From: Enterocloster lavalensis
Lineage (GTDB): Bacteria > Bacillota > Clostridia > Lachnospirales > Lachnospiraceae
DNA: 64,000 nt
Assembly (NCBI RefSeq): GCF_902364025.1
Contig: NZ_CABJCG010000026.1
Span: 1-64,000, forward strand
Direction of reading: 5' to 3'
The position numbers and the translations under genes were made by a program. Below the pieces are notes generated by a model. The model was not told the origin of the DNA, ran no database searches, and was given only the letters and a program-made list of their open reading frames with translations. Every line of letters starts with the position of its first letter. The stretch's first letter is position 1. Below, in pieces: positions 32,813 through 41,240 of the stretch.

Positions 32813-33287
32813 GTTCTCCGCCTTCTTTCAGTTCCACAATCATCTCGATCTCCACCGGCGTTCCGAAAGGCAGCTCGTTGATCCCCAGCGCCGCCCTGGC
32901 GTGTTTTCCCATATCCCCGAAAATGTCGATCAGCAGCTCCGAAGCCCCGTTGAGCACATAGGGCTGCTCGCCAAAGCCCGGGGCGCTTGCCACAAAGCCC
33001 AGCACCTTGACGATGCGTTTCACCCGGTCCAGATCCCCGATGCTGTATTTGAGGGCTGCCAGGCAGTTGCACATGGACTGGCGGGCGCACTCCTTCCCCT
33101 GATCCACTGTCAGATCGCTTCCCAGCTTCCCCTTGTAGAGCAGCTGGCCGTCCTTGCGGCAGTCCTGGCCGGACACGTACACCAGATTGTTGCTGAACAC
33201 CACGGACGGCAGGTACGCCGCCACCGGCACCGGCGGCTCCGGCAGGCACAGGCCCAGATCTTCTAAACGGCTTTCTATCAATGACAT
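32796..33287 (-). CDS. RidA-like (YjgF/endoribonuclease L-PSP family) protein
   Basis: 163 residues, longer than the ~130 of classic RidA, matching the YjgF-like PF14588 type. It has an N-terminal SLIESRLEDLGLCLP and GVPVAAYLPSV-like start, SGQDCRKDGQLLYKGKLG in the centre and PFGTPVEIEMIVELKE at the C-terminus. RidA-type proteins hydrolyse reactive enamines/imines made by PLP enzymes. Position between the transporter and hydrolases of a PLP-containing operon fits that role. Confidence 0.87.
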   Translation of the reverse strand: MSLIESRLEDLGLCLPEPPVPVAAYLPSVVFSNNLVYVSGQDCRKDGQLLYKGKLGSDLTVDQGKECARQSMCNCLAALKYSIGDLDRVKRIVKVLGFVASAPGFGEQPYVLNGASELLIDIFGDMGKHARAALGINELPFGTPVEIEMIVELKEGGEHVHTA

Positions 33288-33324
33288 AGCATTTTCCTCT
33301 CTTCTCTGTAAAATTTCGTGTTTC

Positions 33325-34608
33325 TTATATCAGCCCCAGCATCCTCGGCACCGCCAGCGCGATCGCGGGCACGTAGGTGGTCAGCAGCAGCACCGCGATC
33401 TCCACCAGGCAGAACGGGATCACCGCCTTCATGGTACGGGACAGCGGTATTTTGGCAATACTGCTTCCGATGAACAGGCATACGCCGTAAGGCGGCGTGG
33501 CCAGGCCGATGGTGATATTTAAAATAAAGATGATTGCAAAATGGATGGGGTGGACTCCCAGGGACACAGCCAGCGGTGCCAAAATCGGAGCGAAAATCAA
33601 AAGGCTCACATTTGCGTCGATGCCGCAGCCCAGGATCAGCAGGAAGATGTTGATCAGGAGCAGCACAATAAACTTGTTGGTGGTGACGGAGGTGATAAAG
33701 GCCGCCAGGATCACCGGCACCTTCCCCATTGCCACCAGCCAGCCCACCGGGCAGGCCACCGCAGCGATCAGCAGCACGGCTCCCGACTGGATCATCGCCT
33801 TCACCATGCAGTCAACCAGGATTTTCAGATTCAGCGAGCGGTAATAAAACACGCCCACAATGATGGAATATAAAATCGCCACCGAAGCCGCCTCCGTGGG
33901 CGAACACACGCCGCCGAGGATGCCGCCCAGAATAATCACGGGCATGAGCAGCGCGGGGATGGCCCGCACAAAGGCGTGGGTAATCTGCTTTGGCGTGTAT
34001 TTTTCCGTATTGCGCGGATATTTGCGCTTGATGCTCAAATAAGTGGCCGGGATCATCAGACCCAGTCCCAAAAGGATTCCCGGAATCAGTCCGCCCATGA
34101 ACATGGCCGAAATGGACGTACCCAGGGTGGCGCCATAGAGCACCATGCCGATGCTGGGCGGTATAATCGGCCCGATCACCGAGGAGCTGGCCGTCACGGC
34201 CACCGAGAAATCGTCGTCATACCCCTCCTTGACCATAGCCGGGATCAGAGCGCCGCCGATGGCTGAAGTGTCGGCCACCGCGGAGCCGGACACGCCGGCG
34301 AAAAACATGGAGGCCACAATATTGGCGTTGGCCAGGCTTCCGGGCACCCAGCCCATGACCACCCGGCACAGCAGCAGGATGTCGTCGATGATGCCCACCC
34401 GGGACATCAGCTCACCCGCCAGAATAAACATGGGCACCGCAATAAACGTAAAGCTGTTGATCCCCTGGAAAATCTGCTGAAACAACATGCTGAAAGAGAT
34501 TCCGCCCCAGACATGGATCGTGGCCGCCAGGCCCATAGCCATGGCAAAGGCAATCGGAACCCCCAGCGCCATAAAGAAAAACAGAAACGCGAACAAATAA
34601 ACTCCCAT
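33325..34608 (-). CDS. dctM: TRAP transporter large permease (DctM family)
   Basis: 427 residues, about 12 membrane helices, with DctM hallmarks (AVADTSAIGGALIPAM, IIPPSIGMVLYG). It moves organic acids, often sialic acid, dicarboxylates or amino-acid-like compounds, with Na+ coupling. The ATG shares its A with the DctQ stop (TGATG), so the two permease subunits are translated together. Start at 34608 rather than the in-frame upstream codon inside dctQ. Confidence 0.95.
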   Translation of the reverse strand: MGVYLFAFLFFFMALGVPIAFAMAMGLAATIHVWGGISFSMLFQQIFQGINSFTFIAVPMFILAGELMSRVGIIDDILLLCRVVMGWVPGSLANANIVASMFFAGVSGSAVADTSAIGGALIPAMVKEGYDDDFSVAVTASSSVIGPIIPPSIGMVLYGATLGTSISAMFMGGLIPGILLGLGLMIPATYLSIKRKYPRNTEKYTPKQITHAFVRAIPALLMPVIILGGILGGVCSPTEAASVAILYSIIVGVFYYRSLNLKILVDCMVKAMIQSGAVLLIAAVACPVGWLVAMGKVPVILAAFITSVTTNKFIVLLLINIFLLILGCGIDANVSLLIFAPILAPLAVSLGVHPIHFAIIFILNITIGLATPPYGVCLFIGSSIAKIPLSRTMKAVIPFCLVEIAVLLLTTYVPAIALAVPRMLGLI

Positions 34609-35153
34609 CAGGCTGTCTCTCCTCCTCTCCACACGGTTTTACACTCCAGGAGATGCTTCACAAGAAACTTCACTCCATGGAAAACCATCAGCACAAATCC
34701 GATGTAAAGCCCCAGCGCCCACCAGAAATAGGAAATATGAGTGGCAGCGGCCTCCACCTTGGCCTTTAACAACAGCATGTCGTATCCGTATTTCAGCAGG
34801 ATACACAGAACGATTAAAATGCAGACGTCGCTGACGATCTCCAGGAGATGCCGTACTTTTTTCGGCATAATGTCGGTCAGCAGATTAAACCGCACCAGCT
34901 CCAGGCGGTTAAATGCCACGCTGGCCCCATTGGAGGTGAGCCAGAGCATGCACATGCGCGCGATCTCCTCCGACCAGATGGCGGATGTCATAAACGGCAG
35001 CCACCTGGTGGCCACCCCCACCAGCAGGGAAAACAGCATGACAAAACCGGAGGCCGTTGCCAGCACGATCCCGACGCGCTCCGCAAAGGAGCTGCACAGC
35101 TCCAGCGCGCCCAGTCCCGGTATTTTTTTCAGATTTTTATGTTCCTCTCCCAT
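34608..35153 (-). CDS. dctQ: TRAP transporter small permease (DctQ family)
   Basis: 181 residues with four predicted helices and the DctQ signature region RWLPFMTSAIWSEEIARMCMLWLTSNGAS. Small membrane partner of DctM. It lies after a perfect hairpin that separates it from the much more abundant binding-protein gene. Confidence 0.93.
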   Translation of the reverse strand: MGEEHKNLKKIPGLGALELCSSFAERVGIVLATASGFVMLFSLLVGVATRWLPFMTSAIWSEEIARMCMLWLTSNGASVAFNRLELVRFNLLTDIMPKKVRHLLEIVSDVCILIVLCILLKYGYDMLLLKAKVEAAATHISYFWWALGLYIGFVLMVFHGVKFLVKHLLECKTVWRGGETA

Positions 35154-35176
35154 AAAATCCCCCTTCTATGCAAGCC

Positions 35177-35200
35177 GGGAGACGAAAATTTTCGTCTCCC
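35177..35200 (-). terminator. Intercistronic 24-bp perfect palindrome (attenuator or mRNA stabiliser)
   Basis: GGGAGACG followed by AAAATTTT and CGTCTCCC forms a perfect hairpin 17 nt after the dctP stop. No U run follows on the minus strand, so partial attenuation or 3'-end protection, keeping dctP message above dctQM, is more likely than full termination. Confidence 0.7.
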
Positions 35201-35216
35201 GCGCCATCCAAAGCGG

Positions 35217-36332
35217 TTACTGTCCAATGGCCTGGACTTTGTCGTACAGGTCCTGGGAAATGGTCTTGCCGTCGCCGATGAACTGGGGAACGATCCCTCT
35301 GGAGGACTCCAGCCACTTTTCGCTCTCCTCCGCCGTAGGCTCGTACACGCTGACGCCCTGCTCGCGCATCTTGTCCGCCACCTCGGCCACTTCCTTCTCG
35401 TTCATCTCACGCTTGATCTGCTCGGATTCCCTGGAAGCCTTCATCACCGCCTGGAACAGCTCGCCGTCCACGCCGCCCAGCTGCTCTACGGCCTGGCCGC
35501 TCATCAGGCGGACCGACGGGCCGAAGGAAAGAGTCAGGACCGTGGCGTGCTTCGCCACCTCGGTGAAGTTGTTGGTAAATGCCGGCACCGGGCCTGCGTA
35601 CACGCCGTCCACAGCGCCCTGCTCCATACCGGTGTACAGCTCCTGCCAGGCCATGGGCGTCGCGCCGATACCCCACTCGCCGTAGAGCGCGATCTCGATG
35701 TCGGAGCCCGTGGTGCGGATCTTCAGATTGTAGGCATCCTCCGGAACCTTCACATCCCGTTTGGAGTTGAACAGCCATCTGGCCGCGCCGCCGTCCACAT
35801 CAAAGGTCACCGGATAACAGCCGATCTCATTGTAAACCTGCATAGCCAGCTCGTCCCTCAGATCAGAGCCCAGCACCTGGTACACGTGGTCCGTGTCCCG
35901 GAACATGCCCGGGAAATCGCAGAAATCCAGGATATGGGTGAACTCCGACAAATTAGCCGTGGAGCACTTGGCCAGCTCCAGGGTGTTGGCCATACAGGCC
36001 TGCACCACGTCGCCGTCCGCGCCCAGCTGTCCGGCGGGGTAATACTCGATCTTCACCTGGCCGTCGGTGTACTGCTCAACCAGCTCGATAAACTTCTCAT
36101 TGGCTTCGTACTCCGCCGTGCCCTCCACTGCGGCGTCGCCCCACTTCAACACGATCGTCTCCTTTTTCTCTTCCGGCTTCTCCTCCGCCTTCGCGCTCTC
36201 CTCTTTTTTTGCCTCCTCCTGCTTCGCCTCAGTGGCCGCAGGCGTCTGAACCGCCTTCTGGCCCGATCCCGCGCAGCCCGCTAACCCGAGCACCATCGCC
36301 GCCGCCAGCAACACCGAAATCTTTTTCTTCAT
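35217..36332 (-). CDS. dctP: TRAP transporter solute-binding lipoprotein (DctP family)
   Basis: 371 residues. Lipoprotein leader MKKKISVLL... with LAGC and lipidated Cys20, then a Lys/Glu/Ala-rich linker (to ~50), then the DctP domain (ETIVLKWGDAAVEG; YYPAGQLGADGDVV; WLFNSKRDVKVPEDAYNLKIRT, with the ligand-carboxylate arginine in LKIRT). The conserved Arg indicates a carboxylate-bearing ligand. ATG at 36332 is set by the signal peptide. First gene of the minus arm, from a strong promoter. Confidence 0.94.
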   Translation of the reverse strand: MKKKISVLLAAAMVLGLAGCAGSGQKAVQTPAATEAKQEEAKKEESAKAEEKPEEKKETIVLKWGDAAVEGTAEYEANEKFIELVEQYTDGQVKIEYYPAGQLGADGDVVQACMANTLELAKCSTANLSEFTHILDFCDFPGMFRDTDHVYQVLGSDLRDELAMQVYNEIGCYPVTFDVDGGAARWLFNSKRDVKVPEDAYNLKIRTTGSDIEIALYGEWGIGATPMAWQELYTGMEQGAVDGVYAGPVPAFTNNFTEVAKHATVLTLSFGPSVRLMSGQAVEQLGGVDGELFQAVMKASRESEQIKREMNEKEVAEVADKMREQGVSVYEPTAEESEKWLESSRGIVPQFIGDGKTISQDLYDKVQAIGQ

Positions 36333-36390
36333 TTGTAACCCTCCTTGTGTTTTATGAAATATGTACACCAAGCACTGTCTGCTCGCTTAC

Positions 36391-36508
36391 AGAATATTCG
36401 ATTTAAGACATTTTGTCAATATATTTCATACTTAAAATTTGATTTTATTTATTTTTTCAACAAAATATCAAATTTAATATTGATTTTTATGTGCATATGT
36501 ATTATGCT
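36391..36508. promoter_or_regulatory. Divergent promoters of the two-armed TRAP/peptidase cluster
   Basis: Minus: TTGACA (36414-36419), 17 bp, TATTCT (36391-36396) for dctP. Plus: TTGATT (36480-36485), 17 bp, TATGCT (36503-36508) for the M20 gene. Between them lies an inverted repeat AAATTTGAT (36435-36443)/ATCAAATTT (36467-36475), a candidate site for a regulator controlling both arms, perhaps the YheO-type protein at 41241. Confidence 0.7.
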
Positions 36509-36581
36509 CCCTGTATAAGGTCCAGGATATCGGCGGATTTTTTAAAACTTTTTGTTTTATTCATACAGAAAGGAGAATTCA

Positions 36582-37775
36582 ATGGATTCAAACACAATGC
36601 GGGAGGCCGTAACTCCCCATGAGACGATTGAACTGCTGAAAAGTCTCGTGCGCATCCCAAGCGTCAACGGCAGCGAGGAGGCCGTGGCCCTGTGGCTTAA
36701 GGATCTGTTCCAGAACCTGGGCCTGGAGACTTCCCTCTATGAGGTGGAGCCCCACCGGCCCGCCGTGGTGGGCATTCTCCATGGAAAGCGTCCTGGGAAA
36801 CGGCTGATGTATACCACTCATTTCGACACCCACGTGACAGACAACATGGAGATTCCTCCTTTTGAGCCGGAAATACGGGAGAACCGCCTGTACGGCCGGG
36901 GCAGCTGCGACGCCAAGGGCTCCATCGCCGCCATGATCATGAGCGCCGTCCTGCTGCAGCGGACGGGCTGCGATTTTTCCGGGGACCTGCTGCTGGCCTT
37001 CGTGCCGGACGAAGAGTATCTGAATAAGGGAACCACCTACCTGATGGAGCAAGGGATCACTGCGGACATGGCGGTGGTGGGAGAACCTACGGAGATGGCG
37101 GTGGGATTCGGCCACCGGGGCTGCACCCACCTCGACATCAACGTCACCGGCAGGGCCTACCACAGTGCCTTCCCTGAGCGGGGTGTCAATGCAATCGAAA
37201 AGATGGCGGGTGTGATCACCGCCCTGCGCAGCGATTTCTTTCCTACCTACGAGCAGAAACACCATCCCTATCTGGGTCATCCGGTCATCAACCTGGGACT
37301 GATCCGGGGCGGCACGCGGATTCACACGGTGGCGGACAAATGCTGCGCCTCCTTTTTGAGAAGGGATCTGCCCGGAGAGACCACAGACGACATTCTTGGC
37401 GGAATTCAGGAATTTCTGAACGGCCTGATGGCCCGGGACCCCAAGCTCTGCGCCCATGTTTCCTTAAGCACCATCCAGCAGCGCATCCGCCTGCCTTTCT
37501 TTATGGAGCCGGATCACCCTCTGGTGTCCGGGATGTCCGGGAGCTGCCGCAGGGCCGCGGGGAGGGCGGGCGAAAAGCAGATCATGAACTACTACTGCGA
37601 CGCCAGCATCCTCTGCACGGAGTCCGGCATCCCCACGGTGATCTTCGGGCCGGGCAGCATAAGCGTCGCCCACTCCGCGGTGGAGTACATCGAGCTGGAC
37701 CAGCTGACCGACGCGGTCTACATCTACGCGGATTACGCCATGAGCTGTCTGGCCGGAGAGGAGAAAACGCCGTGA
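36582..37775 (+). CDS. M20-family metallo-deacylase/peptidase, arm 2
   Basis: 397 residues with the M20 site: THFDTHVTD, GRGSCDAKGS, PDEEYLNKG, and a late FGPGSISVAHSAVEYIE. The metal-binding DxH of the first motif reads FDTH, slightly different from the HTDTH of the arm-1 enzyme. AAAGGAG precedes the ATG at 36582. It is the first gene of the plus arm and overlaps the M24 gene (GTGA). Probably acts on an imported N-acyl or peptide-like compound. Confidence 0.9.
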   Translation: MDSNTMREAVTPHETIELLKSLVRIPSVNGSEEAVALWLKDLFQNLGLETSLYEVEPHRPAVVGILHGKRPGKRLMYTTHFDTHVTDNMEIPPFEPEIRENRLYGRGSCDAKGSIAAMIMSAVLLQRTGCDFSGDLLLAFVPDEEYLNKGTTYLMEQGITADMAVVGEPTEMAVGFGHRGCTHLDINVTGRAYHSAFPERGVNAIEKMAGVITALRSDFFPTYEQKHHPYLGHPVINLGLIRGGTRIHTVADKCCASFLRRDLPGETTDDILGGIQEFLNGLMARDPKLCAHVSLSTIQQRIRLPFFMEPDHPLVSGMSGSCRRAAGRAGEKQIMNYYCDASILCTESGIPTVIFGPGSISVAHSAVEYIELDQLTDAVYIYADYAMSCLAGEEKTP

Positions 37776-39232
37776 GAAAGAGAATCCAACAGGTCAAAGC
37801 GGCCATGGCGGCCCACGGCATCCACACGCTTTTAACCTTTGACCCGAAAAATGTGAATTACCTGACCGGCTTTCACACCACGGCCCGTCCCATCTGGCAG
37901 ATCGGCCGGACCGCCTGCCTGCTGTCCGCAGACGGGACCTGGCGGCTGTTCCTGCCCGCGCCCTGGGACCGGGAGTACGCTCCCCCGCCAGGCTGCGAGA
38001 CCGTTTCATACACGGGCGGGGACGAGGGGCTGTCCCGGGCCCTGTGCGGCCATCTCCCCACCGACAGCCGGAAACGGACGGCTGCCGATCTGGATGCCGT
38101 CCCCGCGCCCCTGTACCGCGCCCTGAACCGTTGCGGCTGGGGAGACCAGCTGACAGACGCCCGGCTTCTCCTGGCGCGCTGCCAAATGATCAAATCCCCC
38201 TCGGAGATCGAACTGCTGGAACAGGCGGTGCGTTTGATCGATCTGGGGCTTACGGCCGCCGGGGAGGCCGTGGCGGTGGGCGCAGCGGAGCAGGAGGTCC
38301 AGGCGCGGATCGACGCCGCCATGGCGTTGGCCGGCTCCCAGGGCTGCGGCTTCACCACAAAGGTCATAAGCGGCCCTAACGGCAGCTATCCCCACCATGT
38401 GGCGGGGACGCGGGAACTCGCAGCGGGAAGCGCTGTCATCGTGGACCTCAGCGCTTCCGTGAGCGGGTATGAGAGCGACTCGGCGAGAACCTTTCTGCTG
38501 CCGCCAGGAGGCGGTGGGGCGGAGGAAGGGGGTGGCGAAATCCGGGCTGCATATGGTGGACGCCGGGAAATGAACGGTGACGCCCGGGCAGCATACGCTG
38601 GACGCCAGGGAGTAAACGGCGGGGCCCGGGCAGCATGCACTGGACGCCAGGAAATAAACGGTGAAGCCCGGGCAGCATACGCTGGACGCCAGGAAATAAA
38701 CGGCGGGGCCCGGGCAGCATACGCTGGACGCCAGGAAGTAAACGGCGGGGCCCGGGCAGCATACGCTGGACGCCAGGAAGTAAACGGCGGGGCCCGGGCA
38801 GTATACGCTGGACGCCAGGAAATAAACGGCGAGGCCCGGGCAGCATACCACGAGCTGCTGGAGATGCACCACGGCATCACCGAACTCCTCCTGTCCGCCG
38901 GAAAACGCATGAAGCCCGGCACCCCCATCCGGGAGCTCCACGATTTCCTCCGCGCGGAATTAACCAGGCTGAATCCGGCCGCGGTCCAGGCGGGCACCAT
39001 CGGCCACGGCGTGGGGCTGCGCGCCCACGAGTACCCGGACCTGACCGGCGACTGCCCCGAGCTTCTGGCGGAAAACATGGTGCTGGCCGTGGAGCCGGCC
39101 CTCTATGTGCCCGGCCGGTACGGAATCCGCATCGAAAACATGTTTCACATCGGCCCGGAGGGAGCCACCGCAATGAACCGGTATCCCTTAAACCGATACG
39201 ACAGGGAAGGAGACGATGATGGGAATCTATGA
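37772..39232 (+). CDS. M24-family metallopeptidase (Xaa-Pro-type) with in-frame repeat insertion
   Basis: 486 residues, about 100 longer than usual for the family. N-terminal creatinase-like domain (1-~135), then the pita-bread catalytic domain with metal ligands D225 (VIVDLSA), D236 (GYESDSART), a GTIGHGVGLRAHEYP histidine, and two glutamates (AVEPALYVPG; GIRIENMF). All five ligands are present, so it should be active. Between D236 and the next helix, residues 257-354 are seven 14-residue repeats (ARAAYAGRQEINGG type). GTG start overlaps the M20 stop, with GGAGAGGAG upstream. Likely cleaves X-Pro or similar bonds. Confidence 0.88.
   Translation: MRKRIQQVKAAMAAHGIHTLLTFDPKNVNYLTGFHTTARPIWQIGRTACLLSADGTWRLFLPAPWDREYAPPPGCETVSYTGGDEGLSRALCGHLPTDSRKRTAADLDAVPAPLYRALNRCGWGDQLTDARLLLARCQMIKSPSEIELLEQAVRLIDLGLTAAGEAVAVGAAEQEVQARIDAAMALAGSQGCGFTTKVISGPNGSYPHHVAGTRELAAGSAVIVDLSASVSGYESDSARTFLLPPGGGGAEEGGGEIRAAYGGRREMNGDARAAYAGRQGVNGGARAACTGRQEINGEARAAYAGRQEINGGARAAYAGRQEVNGGARAAYAGRQEVNGGARAVYAGRQEINGEARAAYHELLEMHHGITELLLSAGKRMKPGTPIRELHDFLRAELTRLNPAAVQAGTIGHGVGLRAHEYPDLTGDCPELLAENMVLAVEPALYVPGRYGIRIENMFHIGPEGATAMNRYPLNRYDREGDDDGNL
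38540..38848 (+). repeat. 42-bp in-frame minisatellite inside the M24 peptidase gene
   Basis: Seven full 42-bp units begin at 38540, 38582, 38624, 38666, 38708, 38750 and 38792, plus a 15-bp partial copy leading into the native ARAAYHELLEM helix. Units 4-7 are nearly identical, unit 1 most diverged, pointing to growth at the 3' side. The unit seems copied from the native start of the helix that follows (ARAAY). Confidence 0.92.
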
Positions 39233-40364
39233 AGAACTGGGCGTTCCCCCGGTAATCAACGCCATGGGAACCTTCACAATCTACGGCGGCTCGAAAATGA
39301 GCCCCCAGACTCTGCGGGACATGCAGGAGGCGGCCGCCTCTTTCGTGGACATCCGCCTTTTGCAGCGCAGGCTGAGCCAGGCGGTGGCTGAGCTGACCCA
39401 CAATGAGGCGGCTTACATCTGCGGCGGCGCTTCCTGCGGCGTATACCTCTCCCTCTTGGCTGCTATTGCCAAAAAACGCGGCAAAAAAGTGCGCCATCTG
39501 TCCCGGGAGGATTTTTACAGGTCCGAGGTCATCCTCTTCCGCTCCCACCGGAATCCCTACGATATCGTGCTGGACCAGCTGGGCGTCAAATTGGTGGAGC
39601 TGGCCTACCCCAACCACAGCCTGAAGGACCCCTGCGGGGATATCCTGGCTGCAGTCACGCCGGACACGGCCGCGGTCTACTATCTGGAATCCGGCTGGGT
39701 AGCCCACGGCGCTCCGGCGTTGTCCGACGTGATCCGGGCGGCCCGCACAGCCGGAATCCCCGTAGTTCTGGACGCCGCGGCCATGCTTCCGCCGGTGGAA
39801 AATCTCTGGGCCTACACTGCGGCGGGAGTGGATCTGGCCGTGTTCAGCGGCGGCAAGGACCTGCGCGGCCCCCAGTCCAGCGGCCTGATCGTGGGCTCCC
39901 TGGCACTGATTGACATTCTGCTGGAGGAGGGATTTCCCACCCACGGCTACGGGCGGATGTTCAAGGTGGGCCGGGAGGAGATGGCGGGGCTTTACTCCGC
40001 GTTAAAACAGTCTCTGGCTGCGGACCACGAAGCACGTAAGCGGGATGCCGAGGAACAGGTGACCCTGGCCCGGAACATGTTAGGCGGCCATCCCCTCTAC
40101 GAACCCCTGCGCAGCTACCCCAACGAAGCTGGGCAGCCCATCCCCCGGGTCCATGTCCGCCTGAAGACGGGCACAGTCTCCTCAGGACAGATCCTGGCAT
40201 TTCTGACCGCAGGCTCCCCGCCGGTGATCGCGGCGGACAGCGGCCCAGACGGTTTCTACTTGAACCCCATGACGCTGACGATGGCGGAAATGGAATTGAT
40301 TTGCAGGCGGCTCCTGGATTTCACGGAAATGCCGCCTGGGAAAGAGGTGCATACAGATGTATAA
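39219..40364 (+). CDS. SelA-like PLP enzyme (amino-sugar/amino-acid lyase family)
   Basis: About 381 residues resembling L-seryl-tRNA(Sec) selenium transferase-like proteins and D-glucosaminate-6-phosphate ammonia-lyase. It carries PPVINAMGTFTIYGGS at the start, D185 (VVLDAAAM) and Schiff-base K213 (FSGGKDLRGPQSSG). It lacks the tRNA-binding features of true SelA and there are no sel genes nearby, so ammonia-lyase or racemase chemistry on an amino acid is more likely. Two ATGs (39216, 39219) are possible; AAGGAG spacing favours 39219. Overlaps both neighbours. Confidence 0.85.
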   Translation: MGIYEELGVPPVINAMGTFTIYGGSKMSPQTLRDMQEAAASFVDIRLLQRRLSQAVAELTHNEAAYICGGASCGVYLSLLAAIAKKRGKKVRHLSREDFYRSEVILFRSHRNPYDIVLDQLGVKLVELAYPNHSLKDPCGDILAAVTPDTAAVYYLESGWVAHGAPALSDVIRAARTAGIPVVLDAAAMLPPVENLWAYTAAGVDLAVFSGGKDLRGPQSSGLIVGSLALIDILLEEGFPTHGYGRMFKVGREEMAGLYSALKQSLAADHEARKRDAEEQVTLARNMLGGHPLYEPLRSYPNEAGQPIPRVHVRLKTGTVSSGQILAFLTAGSPPVIAADSGPDGFYLNPMTLTMAEMELICRRLLDFTEMPPGKEVHTDV

Positions 40365-41196
40365 AATCGGTTGTATCGGCCATGCCGGCCGCCACGGAGA
40401 ATTTCTCTCCCGCATTTTCAACCAGGAAAAGCGATTTGACGGTTACCGCTTTTCCTACGTGTTCGGGGAGGACGAGGAACTCACCCAGGAACAGAAAGAC
40501 GAGCGCTTCTACCAGGTGGACGGCTACTGCTCCACCGTGGACGAGCTGATCGAGCGCTCCGACGCGGTGATGATTCTGACCATCCCCGGGGAAAGCCATC
40601 TGCCCTACGCGCTGAAGGTCATCGAGGCGGGAAAGCCCGTTTTCGTGGACAAGCCCTTCGCCACCACCTACGAGGATGCGGTGGCTATGACGGAGGCGGC
40701 CCGGGCCCGCGGCGTGCCCCTGTTCGGCGGCTCCACGCTGCGGCACCTGAAAAAGCTGGACGAGATTAAGGAGCTGATGGGCCGTGAGTATTTCCCATTT
40801 ATTTCCATCTCATACCGCGCTGATCCTGAAAGCCCCCTGGGGCTCTATCACTACTACGCCAGCCATGTGGCCGAGATCTGCATGGCGCTGTGCGGCCCCG
40901 ATTACCGGGAGGTAACCGTCAGCCGCAACGGCAAAAATCTCTGCTCTGTCGTAAAATACGAAAACACCAGCGCAGTGCTCATGACAACGCTGGATACAAA
41001 GCTCGTAAACGTCCATTTACTGGGCCAAAACTCGTATTCTTTTGACTTAAACCAGGATGAATGTTATATTGATGGTACTACCAAATTTATCCATATGATC
41101 GAAACCGGGAAACCGCCCGTGCCCTACAAAGAGTTTTGTAATTCCGTGAAACTTTTGCAGGATATCACCCGAAAAATGAGCGCTGCCGCCTGGTGA
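40357..41196 (+). CDS. Gfo/Idh/MocA-like oxidoreductase, short form
   Basis: 279 residues, shorter than the usual ~340-360. The nucleotide loop is altered (IGCIGHAGRHGEF instead of GxGxxG), but the DKP variant of EKP (VFVDKPFATT) and a YHYYASHVAEICMAL active-site helix remain. A shortened C-terminal sheet suggests a distinct subfamily. It overlaps the SelA-like gene by 8 nt. The variant loop could mean changed cofactor use. Substrate unknown. Confidence 0.8.
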   Translation: MYKIGCIGHAGRHGEFLSRIFNQEKRFDGYRFSYVFGEDEELTQEQKDERFYQVDGYCSTVDELIERSDAVMILTIPGESHLPYALKVIEAGKPVFVDKPFATTYEDAVAMTEAARARGVPLFGGSTLRHLKKLDEIKELMGREYFPFISISYRADPESPLGLYHYYASHVAEICMALCGPDYREVTVSRNGKNLCSVVKYENTSAVLMTTLDTKLVNVHLLGQNSYSFDLNQDECYIDGTTKFIHMIETGKPPVPYKEFCNSVKLLQDITRKMSAAAW

Positions 41197-41240
41197 TTTC
41201 CCGGTTTCCAAATCATCGCAAGTTGCAAAGGAGGCCCTAC

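Noticed and set aside
34848..36284. 478-codon plus-strand frame
   Set aside because: Antisense shadow of dctQ and dctP; no domain recognisable.
39219..40364. True selenocysteine synthase (selA)
   Set aside because: No selB, selD or tRNA-Sec nearby, and the gene is embedded in a catabolic operon; SelA-like lyase is the better call.
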